A stretch of 5,410 bases of DNA from an uncultured Bacteroidales bacterium. Lineage in GTDB: Bacteria > Bacteroidota > Bacteroidia > Bacteroidales > UBA932. Below the pieces are notes generated by a model that saw only the letters and a list, made by a program, of their open reading frames with translations, made no database searches and was not told the DNA's origin. The position numbers were made by a program, and so were the translations under genes. The stretch lies in NCBI GenBank assembly GCA_937899055.1, contig CALBPX010000045.1, positions 1-5,410 of the forward strand, in the 5' to 3' direction. Positions 1-5,410 of this stretch are shown piece after piece (the stretch's first letter is position 1; every line of letters starts with the position of its first letter).

Positions 1-59
1 ACAAACCGTTATAACTATCTAATAATCAATAAGTTATAATCTATTTACCCACGCAAAAT
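1..59. other. AT-rich spacer downstream of mnmE with an inverted repeat
   Basis: This 59-base stretch beyond the mnmE stop is about 75% A+T (44 of 59 bases), clearly richer than the genes beside it. It contains a perfect 8-base inverted repeat, TTATAACT at 9-16 and AGTTATAA at 32-39, around a 15-base centre. No T-run follows either arm, so it does not look like a standard intrinsic terminator. I see no coding sequence and no TAnnTTTG promoter element on either strand. The window ends here, so what lies beyond is unknown. Confidence 0.5.
9..39. repeat. Perfect 8-bp inverted repeat, 15-base centre
   Basis: The arms TTATAACT (9-16) and AGTTATAA (32-39) are exact reverse complements. As RNA the stem would have only one G-C pair and a 15-base loop, so it would be weak. 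As DNA it could be a protein-binding dyad. In a 75% A+T stretch, such a short repeat could also arise by chance. Confidence 0.4.
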
Positions 60-1565
60 CTACTTTCCGATGCAGAAATGGGAGAAGATGTTGCTTAGGA
101 CATCCTGGGAGGAGATTTCTCCTATGATGCTTCCGAGGGAGTCGGTTGCCTCCCGCAGATCCTGGGCAAGAAGGTCGGTAGGGAGGTTGGAGTCTATACC
201 GGCAAAGACTCTTTCCAAAGAAGACTGCGCATCTTTGAGCGCCTGATAATGACGCAGATTGGTTACGTAGGTTTTACCTTGAATATCAGCATAAAAACCA
301 TTACCGATATTTGTAAGAATTGTTTCTATTTGCTTTCTGGAACTTTCAGGTTCTTTCTTCAGCGATGTAGAAATCAGGCCCTGGGGCTTGAGCTTGAGTT
401 TCTTGCAGGCTTCTCTGACAAGATTTTCTACGGCTTCTGCCTGAGAGAGTGAAATTCTGTCGGTCTTGTTGGCAATGACTATGAGTTGCTGTTTTTTTGC
501 ATCAAATTTCTCAGCGACAGAAGATAGGGAAGGGGATATGGCATCTTCTCTTGTGGCATCCAGCATAAGGATGATGACTGAACTTTCCTTGAGTTTCTTC
601 CAAGTACGCTCAATGCCCATCATCTCAATGGTCTGTGTGGTATGTCTGATGCCGGCGGTATCTATGAAGCGGAAGAGTGAACCGCCTATGTTTACATTGT
701 CTTCTATGGTATCGCGGGTTGTGCCTCTGATGGGTGATACTATGGAGCGTTCTTCCTTGAGAATCAGGTTCAGAAGTGTGCTTTTTCCAGTGTTTACGGC
801 TCCTACTATGGCCACCGGAATACCGTTTTTTATAACATTGCCCAAGGCAAATGAATCTGCCAGATCCTTGATTTTGACATAAGTGGCTGCCAGCAGGTTG
901 GAAAGTTTATGACGGTCTGCAAACTCTACATCTTCTTCGGAAAAATCCAGTTCCAGTTCCATCAGGGAGCACAACTGCAACAGCGTCTGCCTCAAACTGC
1001 GGAGTTCACCGGAAAAGCCGCCCCTCATCTGGCTTACAGCCAAATCGTGAGAGGCCTCGGTTTCAGATGCTATAAGATCTGCAACGGCCTCTGCCTGAGC
1101 AAGATCCATCTTGCCGTTGAGAAACGCCCTCTGTGTGAATTCTCCGGCTGCAGCCATACGGAGCGGGGCGGAAATCCGGCCTTCCTTCAGAAGCCTTGCT
1201 GCACTGCCGAGCAACATCCGCTGCACTTTTTCCATAATCCAGCTGGAGGCGTGAGTATAGAATTCCACGCAGTTTTCTCCGGTGTATGAGCCAGGTGCAC
1301 GGAAAACAGCAGCCAGACATTCATCTATGAGTCTGCCCTCCTCCGAAATACGCCCAAAAACCACCTTGTAGGATTCCGTGGATTTAAGGTTTGAGGCTTT
1401 CCTGCGGGCTGTGGTTGCAGGATAAAATATTTCATCAGCGATTGTTATTACATCCGTTCCGCTCAGGCGGATGATACCTATGGCACCAGCACCCACAGCC
1501 GTTGCGGGAGCTACTATGTTATCAAAACGGTAATCAACTGGTTCTGAAGCCTTTTTCTTTTTCAT
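60..1565 (-). CDS. mnmE: MnmE, tRNA uridine-5-carboxymethylaminomethyl(34) synthesis GTPase
   Basis: MnmE (TrmE) is a cytosolic GTPase that works with MnmG to install the (carboxymethyl)aminomethyl group at C5 of wobble uridine 34 in certain tRNAs, using a methylene-folate carbon. The N-terminal folate-binding/dimerisation domain (about 14-140) opens with DNIVAPATAVGAGAIG, and the family block GEFTQRAFLNGKMDL follows at 141-155. The inserted G domain shows the P-loop GAVNTGKS (255-262), switch GTTRD (281-285), DTAG (302-305), a Glu at 314 at the position of the catalytic Glu (E282 in E. coli), and NKTD (366-369). The helical domain resumes afterwards and the protein ends in the diagnostic CIGK (498-501), which carries the functional cysteine. 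At 501 residues it is longer than E. coli MnmE (about 454), through a lysine-rich N-terminal extension and an insertion before residue 141. The start codon lies 29 bases after the ettA stop, suggesting co-transcription. Identity is secure. Confidence 0.97.
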   Translation of the reverse strand: MKKKKASEPVDYRFDNIVAPATAVGAGAIGIIRLSGTDVITIADEIFYPATTARRKASNLKSTESYKVVFGRISEEGRLIDECLAAVFRAPGSYTGENCVEFYTHASSWIMEKVQRMLLGSAARLLKEGRISAPLRMAAAGEFTQRAFLNGKMDLAQAEAVADLIASETEASHDLAVSQMRGGFSGELRSLRQTLLQLCSLMELELDFSEEDVEFADRHKLSNLLAATYVKIKDLADSFALGNVIKNGIPVAIVGAVNTGKSTLLNLILKEERSIVSPIRGTTRDTIEDNVNIGGSLFRFIDTAGIRHTTQTIEMMGIERTWKKLKESSVIILMLDATREDAISPSLSSVAEKFDAKKQQLIVIANKTDRISLSQAEAVENLVREACKKLKLKPQGLISTSLKKEPESSRKQIETILTNIGNGFYADIQGKTYVTNLRHYQALKDAQSSLERVFAGIDSNLPTDLLAQDLREATDSLGSIIGEISSQDVLSNIFSHFCIGK

Positions 1566-1594
1566 AGGCCAACACTATTATTCCTGCCTCATTG

Positions 1595-3271
1595 TTATTC
1601 CATCAGTTTTTTGTACTTGAAACGCTTGGGCTCGGTGTTACCCAGCCTCATTTTGCGGTTTTCCTCATATTCCTGATAGTTACCTTCAAAGAAAACAACC
1701 TGGCTATCGCCCTCAAATGCAAGTATATGGGTGGCAATCCTGTCCAAAAACCAACGGTCGTGGCTTACCACCACGGCGCAGCCGGCAAAGTTGTCAAGAC
1801 CTTCTTCCAAGGCTCTTATAGTGTTTACATCCACATCGTTGGTAGGCTCGTCAAGAAGCAGGACATTGCCTTCGTCCTTGAGCGTAAGGGCCAGATGCAG
1901 ACGGTTGCGCTCGCCGCCTGAAAGTATGCCGCACAGTTTTTCCTGGTCTGCTCCGCTGAAGTTGAATCTGGATACCCATCCTCTGGCATTGATATCGCGG
2001 TTTCCAAGACGCACCCACTCGGAGTCTCCGGCAATGGTCTGATATACAGTCTTGTCCGGATCTATGCTCTTATGCTGCTGATCTACATAGGATATCTTTA
2101 CGGTATCTCCTATCTCTATTGTTCCACTGTCAGGCTTTTCAATGCCCATTATAAGACGGAACAGGGTAGTCTTGCCGGCGCCGTTAGGGCCTATGACTCC
2201 CACGATTCCGGCAGGTGGAAGCACAAAACTAAGATGCTCAAACAGGAGTTTGTTGCCGTAGGCCTTGCTGACATCGTGGAACTCAATTACCTTGTTTCCC
2301 AGATGGGGTCCGTTGGGAATGTAAATTTCCAGATTGGCTTCCTTTTCCTTCTGGTCCTGCGAAGCCAGTTTTTCGTATGCCCCAAGGCGGGCTTTCTGCT
2401 TGGCCTGCCGGGCTTTGGGAGCCATGCGCACCCATTCCAGCTCACGCTGAAGCGTCTTGCGGCGTTTACTCTCGGTCTTTTCTTCCATCTCCAGACGCCT
2501 GGTCTTCTGGTCCAGCCAGGAAGAATAGTTGCCTTTCCAAGGAATGCCTTCTCCGCGGTCAAGTTCAAGAATCCATCCGGCAACATTGTCAAGAAAGTAA
2601 CGATCGTGAGTTACGGCTATGACCGTTCCCTTGTATTGCCTGAGATGGGCTTCCAACCAGAGAATACTCTCTGTATCAAGATGGTTGGTAGGCTCGTCCA
2701 GAAGCAGGATATCGGGCTGGCGGAGCAGCAGACGGCAAAGGGCAACCCTTCTTCTTTCGCCTCCGGACAAGGTTGAGACCTTGGCATCGGATGGGGGACA
2801 TTGCAGGGCGTCCATTGCCCTTTCCAACTTGGAATCTATCTCCCACCCGTCGCAATGGTCTATCTTTTCGGTAAGTTCGCCCTGCCTTTCCATAAGACGG
2901 TTCATTTCATCGTCTTCCATAGGCTCGGCAAACCTGGCAGATATATCGTTGAACTCGGTCAGCAGGTCCATAACTTCCTGAACTCCTTCCTGAACCACTT
3001 CAATGACGGTCTTATGCGGGTCCATCTGAGGCTCCTGCTCAAGATAGCCCACGGAATAGCCCGGAGAAAAAACGACTTCGCCCTGGTAGTTCTTTTCCAC
3101 ACCGGCTATGATCTTCAGCAGGGTTGATTTGCCGCTGCCGTTAAGACCTATTATGCCAATCTTGGCCCCATAGAAGAAAGACAGATATATATCCTTGAGA
3201 ATGACCTTGTTGTTGTGCGGGAGTATTTTTCCCACACCGTTCATGGAGAATATGATTTTTTCGTCTGCCAT
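1595..3271 (-). CDS. ettA: EttA, energy-dependent translational throttle (ABC-F ATPase)
   Basis: ABC-F protein of the EttA type. EttA binds the ribosomal E site and, depending on the ATP/ADP balance, gates the first steps of elongation. It has no membrane domain and acts in the cytosol. There are two ABC cassettes. The first has Walker A GLNGSGKST (42-50), signature LSGGE (168-172), Walker B ending LLDEPTNHLD (catalytic Glu193) and H-loop His222. The second has Walker A GPNGAGKTT (361-369), LSGGE (450-454), LLDEPTNDVD (Glu475) and His504. An acidic helical insertion at about 95-140 fits the EttA arm that contacts the L1 stalk. The charged linker (about 240-320, with VRMAPKARQAK) fits the P-site tRNA interaction motif. 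The 558-residue length and the C-terminal EPKRFKYKKL match EttA (about 555) rather than Uup or drug-resistance ABC-Fs. It starts 19 bases after the small upstream gene. Confidence 0.95.
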   Translation of the reverse strand: MADEKIIFSMNGVGKILPHNNKVILKDIYLSFFYGAKIGIIGLNGSGKSTLLKIIAGVEKNYQGEVVFSPGYSVGYLEQEPQMDPHKTVIEVVQEGVQEVMDLLTEFNDISARFAEPMEDDEMNRLMERQGELTEKIDHCDGWEIDSKLERAMDALQCPPSDAKVSTLSGGERRRVALCRLLLRQPDILLLDEPTNHLDTESILWLEAHLRQYKGTVIAVTHDRYFLDNVAGWILELDRGEGIPWKGNYSSWLDQKTRRLEMEEKTESKRRKTLQRELEWVRMAPKARQAKQKARLGAYEKLASQDQKEKEANLEIYIPNGPHLGNKVIEFHDVSKAYGNKLLFEHLSFVLPPAGIVGVIGPNGAGKTTLFRLIMGIEKPDSGTIEIGDTVKISYVDQQHKSIDPDKTVYQTIAGDSEWVRLGNRDINARGWVSRFNFSGADQEKLCGILSGGERNRLHLALTLKDEGNVLLLDEPTNDVDVNTIRALEEGLDNFAGCAVVVSHDRWFLDRIATHILAFEGDSQVVFFEGNYQEYEENRKMRLGNTEPKRFKYKKLME

Positions 3272-3290
3272 ACCGTTTCAGAAATACAGA

Positions 3291-3767
3291 TTATTTGTCC
3301 TGTCCAAGTATTCCGCCCAGAATTCCCTTGGCTGCTCCTATGATGCTGCCCAGGCCGCCGCCCTGGTTGTTGGCTCCGCCCGTGATAGACAGCATTATGT
3401 CCTTAAGGTCTATATCCCCGTCTCCGTCCTGGTCTTTGATGAAGTTCTTCAGGCCGCCCAAAATGTTAGGAATCATACCGGTAAGAGACTTGGTAAGAGT
3501 TCCGCCCAAGTTCAGGTTCTTGAGAACGTTGTTGGAGAAAAGGTTTCCGGCCAATGCCGTAATGGGGCTGTCGGCAGCTTTGGTCTTGCCGGTCAGAAGG
3601 TCGGAAATCAAATCGGTTCCGCCTTGTTTAACTGCGGTTTGTGTAAGGCTTCCGAGAATGGATTCTCCAAGGCCGCCGAGTACCCGGTTCTTGATGTCGG
3701 AAGGAATTTCAAGTCCTCCGGATGCAGAATTTACCTGCTTGGAAATCAAATCGTTGATTAATGACAT
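3291..3767 (-). CDS. Small EF-hand and glycine-zipper protein, DUF937-like, function unknown
   Basis: I cannot assign a function. The 158-residue protein is rich in Gly, Leu, Ile and Asn and has no signal peptide at its N-terminus (MSLINDLISKQVN), so it is probably cytosolic. The middle (about 65-110) has alternating short amphipathic helices and LGG turns that recall DUF937/YidB-like proteins; that link is a guess. Residues 112-123 read DQDGDGDIDLKD, a near-canonical EF-hand loop with Asp at positions 1, 3, 5 and 12, Gly at 6 and Ile at 8. Asp at 12 is more dockerin-like than calmodulin-like. The tail has glycines at 136, 140, 144, 148 and 152, a run of GxxxG steps that can pack helices or insert in membranes. 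The gene follows a Bacteroidota-type promoter and lies 19 bases ahead of ettA, so it is probably the first gene of an operon with ettA and mnmE. The reading frame is intact. Confidence 0.85.
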   Translation of the reverse strand: MSLINDLISKQVNSASGGLEIPSDIKNRVLGGLGESILGSLTQTAVKQGGTDLISDLLTGKTKAADSPITALAGNLFSNNVLKNLNLGGTLTKSLTGMIPNILGGLKNFIKDQDGDGDIDLKDIMLSITGGANNQGGGLGSIIGAAKGILGGILGQDK

Positions 3768-3801
3768 AGTGGTAAGTATTAGATTTATGACATGATTTTT
3801 A

Positions 3802-3831
3802 CAAAATTAGCAAAAAAACGCAAGGTTCAAG
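3802..3831 (-). promoter_or_regulatory. Candidate Bacteroidota-type promoter for the small gene, ettA and mnmE
   Basis: On the minus strand, TAATTTTG (3802-3809) matches the TAnnTTTG -7 consensus of the Bacteroidota primary sigma factor exactly. CTTG at 3828-3831 could serve as a -33 TTTG element, with an 18-base spacer that is slightly short. Transcription would begin near 3794-3798, giving a leader of about 27-31 bases before the ATG at 3765-3767. It is the only such element I found in an intergenic gap upstream of this gene set. The -33 half is imperfect. Confidence 0.5.
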
Positions 3832-3837
3832 ACCTCA
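3812..3837 (-). terminator. Weak candidate intrinsic terminator after rlmD
   Basis: Immediately at the rlmD stop codon, the transcript can pair AGGT (3832-3835) with ACCT (3823-3826) around a 5-base loop. Two G-U wobbles extend the base of the stem (3836-3837 with 3821-3822). CG and a run of seven T (3812-3818) follow. The stem is short, so termination may be partial. The T-run lies inside the spacer of the candidate promoter for the next gene. Confidence 0.3.
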
Positions 3838-5292
3838 GCATTTTTCCAGAAGCACAATATTTTCCACATGCTGGGTGTGAGGAAACATATCAACTGGCTG
3901 AACCCTTGTGATACGGTACTGTCCGCACAGAATCTGAAGGTCTCTGGCCTGAGTAGCCGGATTGCAGCTGACATACACCATACGGGTAGGGGATGCCCTG
4001 AGAATTACCTGAGCCACAGAAGGATGAATGCCTGCTCTGGGAGGATCCAAAATTATTGTATCAGGTTTTCCATGCTCAGCGATAAACTCATCGCTGAGTA
4101 CATCCTTCATGTCGCCCGCAAAAAATTCTGCATTATCTACATTATTGTCCAGAGCATTTGTCCTGGCATCGGCAACGGCTTCTTCTACATATTCAATTCC
4201 GATAACCTTGGCAGCGTTTTTTGCAAGGAACAGGGCTATTGTGCCGGTTCCGGTATAAAGATCGTAGAGGACTTCCGTTCCGCTGAGGGCGGCAAATTCC
4301 CGAACCTTGCAGTAAAGGCGGTAGGCCTGCTCGGAATTGGTCTGGTAAAAAGACTTTGGCCCAATACGGAATGTTATGTCTTCCATCTTTTCGGTTATGA
4401 ACGGTGAGCCCGAAACATGAATCAACGGACATCCGTCATAACTGTCGTTGGCTTTGTTGTTTATGATAAGATATGTAGAAACGGTTCCGGGAAATTTCTC
4501 CACCAGGGCACCCAGAAGAGCCTTGGCCTTTGAAATGTCTTCTTCGGAAGGGGAGGCTCCGACCGACGGAGTGCCTATCACCAGATTTACCATAAATTCA
4601 CCAGCCGTGTTGCTGCGTATCATCAGGTTGCGCAGAAAGCCGGTATGACGGTAAAGGTCAAAAAATCCGAGCCCATGTCTGAGTGCATAGTTCCTCACAA
4701 AAAGCCTTATGGCGTTGGAGGGCTCCTTTTGAAGACGGCATTCCTTGATATCCAATACTTTGCTGAACATCTGGGGAATATGGAACCCAAGCCCTACAAG
4801 TTCCTCCGCCCCGAATTCTCTTTCCGAACCGTCCGGATTGAACCTTTCTTCTGCCAGTATCCAACGGCGGTCGGAAAATGTGTATTCCAACTTGTTGCGG
4901 TAGTCCTGAATGTGTTCTGAGCCCAGAATGGGGGAGATAGGGGGAAGATTCAGGTGCCCTATTCTGGTAAGCTGGTCCTCAACCTGCTGCTGCTTGAACT
5001 CCAGCTGCTTACTGTAGGGGAGAGCCTGCCAGGTGCAACCGCCGCAAACCCCGTAGTGAGGGCAGAAAGGCTTCTGCCTCATAGGCGATTCCTTTACCAA
5101 TTTCAGGACGCTGCCCTGCATGAATCCCTTGCGGGAACGGGTAATCTGAACATTTACCACATCGCCTGGAACACATTTGGGCACAAACAGGACCTTGCCG
5201 TCAATATGAGCAAGGCCATTGCCTTCTGCGGCAACGGCCTCAATGCTCACATTTTCAATAATCTGTCTGTCTTTATTTCTTTTTCTGCTCAT
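3835..5292 (-). CDS. rlmD: RlmD-type 23S rRNA (uracil-5-)-methyltransferase (RumA family)
   Basis: SAM-dependent enzyme that makes 5-methyluridine in 23S rRNA. U1939 is the RlmD target in E. coli; some bacteria have one enzyme for U747 and U1939 (RlmCD), so the exact target is inferred. A TRAM RNA-binding domain occupies about 10-66. Cys77, Cys83, Cys86 and Cys185 (C-x5-C-x2-C spacing plus a distant fourth) match the [4Fe-4S] ligands of RumA. The methyltransferase domain has FYQTN (316-320), the SAM-binding loop DLYTGTG (344-350), LDPPR (415-419), SCNP with nucleophile Cys443, and HVE with Glu477 as the likely general base. At 485 residues it is longer than E. coli RlmD (about 433). The chosen ATG gives a normal lysine/arginine-rich lead into the TRAM domain. 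It lies 31 bases after the upstream stop, with no clear Shine-Dalgarno sequence and with its start in a hairpin. All key residues are present. Confidence 0.93.
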   Translation of the reverse strand: MSRKRNKDRQIIENVSIEAVAAEGNGLAHIDGKVLFVPKCVPGDVVNVQITRSRKGFMQGSVLKLVKESPMRQKPFCPHYGVCGGCTWQALPYSKQLEFKQQQVEDQLTRIGHLNLPPISPILGSEHIQDYRNKLEYTFSDRRWILAEERFNPDGSEREFGAEELVGLGFHIPQMFSKVLDIKECRLQKEPSNAIRLFVRNYALRHGLGFFDLYRHTGFLRNLMIRSNTAGEFMVNLVIGTPSVGASPSEEDISKAKALLGALVEKFPGTVSTYLIINNKANDSYDGCPLIHVSGSPFITEKMEDITFRIGPKSFYQTNSEQAYRLYCKVREFAALSGTEVLYDLYTGTGTIALFLAKNAAKVIGIEYVEEAVADARTNALDNNVDNAEFFAGDMKDVLSDEFIAEHGKPDTIILDPPRAGIHPSVAQVILRASPTRMVYVSCNPATQARDLQILCGQYRITRVQPVDMFPHTQHVENIVLLEKC

Positions 5293-5326
5293 AAGAAGCT
5301 GTCAAGAGAATACCAACAACTTCTTA
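5292..5326 (-). promoter_or_regulatory. Intergenic hairpin covering the upstream stop and the rlmD start
   Basis: On the minus-strand transcript, UAAGAAGUUG (5317-5326) can pair with CAGCUUCUUA (5292-5301). This gives ten base pairs including one G-U wobble, and up to four weaker inner pairs can be added. The left arm begins with the UAA stop of the upstream gene, and the right arm ends with the A of the rlmD AUG. No T-run follows, so a translational role (start masking or coupling) fits better than termination. Confidence 0.45.
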
Positions 5327-5410
5327 CTTTTTGAAGGCTGCTATGAGCTCCTTGTTGCTATAGGCGTCTGCTCCGTAGCAGGTCTTCAGGTAGGCCGGAC
5401 CGTTCTTGTA
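5324..5410 (-). CDS. C-terminal 28 codons of an unrecognised protein, cut by the window edge
   Basis: One minus-strand frame is open from the window edge to a TAA stop at 5324-5326. It encodes 28 residues beginning YKNGPAYLKTCYG and ending ELIAAFKK. The composition (amphipathic last helix, terminal lysines) and the codon choice look like the end of a real soluble protein. The stop lies 31 bases before the rlmD start on the same strand, which fits a shared transcript. I do not recognise the family from so short a tail, and the gene continues beyond the window. Confidence 0.6.
   Translation of the reverse strand, partial: YKNGPAYLKTCYGADAYSNKELIAAFKK

Noticed and set aside
9..39. Inverted repeat after mnmE as an intrinsic terminator
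   Set aside because: The stem is almost all A-T, the loop is 15 bases, and no T-run follows on the transcribed strand.
109..122. Short palindrome GGAGATTTCTCC in the mnmE coding region
   Set aside because: A 5-bp stem with a 2-base loop inside a conserved coding segment is expected by chance and has no supporting context.
466..1289. Plus-strand open frames of 138 and 126 codons
   Set aside because: Both are antisense shadows of mnmE, with no independent start signal or domain.
1566..1594. Possible separate promoter for mnmE in the 29-base gap
   Set aside because: No TAnnTTTG element is present there, and the gap is too short for a full promoter and leader. Co-transcription with ettA is simpler.
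2072..2776. Plus-strand open frame of 234 codons
   Set aside because: It lies entirely opposite ettA, whose protein shows every ABC-F motif. The plus-strand translation has no recognisable domain, and its length follows from the codon choice of ettA.
3195..3795. Two plus-strand open frames (188 and 166 codons) opposite the small EF-hand gene
   Set aside because: The minus-strand frame has the better protein: an EF-hand loop, glycine spacing, and a promoter and operon position that fit. The plus-strand products are low-complexity or have no structure I recognise.
3868..4407. Plus-strand open frame of 179 codons
   Set aside because: It overlaps the catalytic domain of rlmD in antisense and shows no motif.
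5300..5306. TTGACA on the minus strand just before rlmD, resembling a sigma-70 -35 box
   Set aside because: It lies too close to the ATG to leave room for a -10 and a transcription start, and Bacteroidota do not use that consensus. It also falls within the hairpin.

Overview
The window looks like an ordinary core-genome stretch from a member of the Bacteroidota, probably Bacteroidales. Three things point that way: a TAnnTTTG-type -7 promoter element upstream of one gene, start codons with no convincing Shine-Dalgarno sequence, and the style of the proteins. This is inference from sequence character; no marker gene settles the genus. All genes lie on the minus strand and are tightly packed. 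No gene-free stretch exceeds 67 bases, apart from the 59-base window edge beyond mnmE.

In transcription order (from high to low coordinates) the layout is: the last 28 codons of an unrecognised gene (5324-5410); rlmD, a 23S rRNA m5U methyltransferase with a [4Fe-4S] cysteine set (3835-5292); a 67-base gap holding a weak terminator-like hairpin with a T-run and a Bacteroidota-type promoter; a small 158-residue protein with one EF-hand-like loop and a C-terminal glycine zipper (3291-3767); ettA, an ABC-F translation factor (1595-3271); mnmE, the tRNA wobble-uridine GTPase (60-1565); and an AT-rich tail with an inverted repeat (1-59).

The three recognised genes all act on translation. RlmD modifies 23S rRNA, EttA gates the ribosome according to energy state, and MnmE modifies tRNA U34. 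The small protein, ettA and mnmE are separated by only 19 and 29 bases and probably form one operon read from the promoter near 3802-3831. rlmD probably belongs to the upstream unit, because only 31 bases separate it from the preceding stop codon and that gap folds into a hairpin covering both the stop and the rlmD start.

I found no CRISPR array, insertion sequence, tRNA or rRNA gene, and no clear novel system. The points most worth a second look are the stop/start hairpin before rlmD, the EF-hand plus glycine-zipper protein, and the mnmE 3' end, which is a known class of integration site and is followed here by an AT-rich palindrome.
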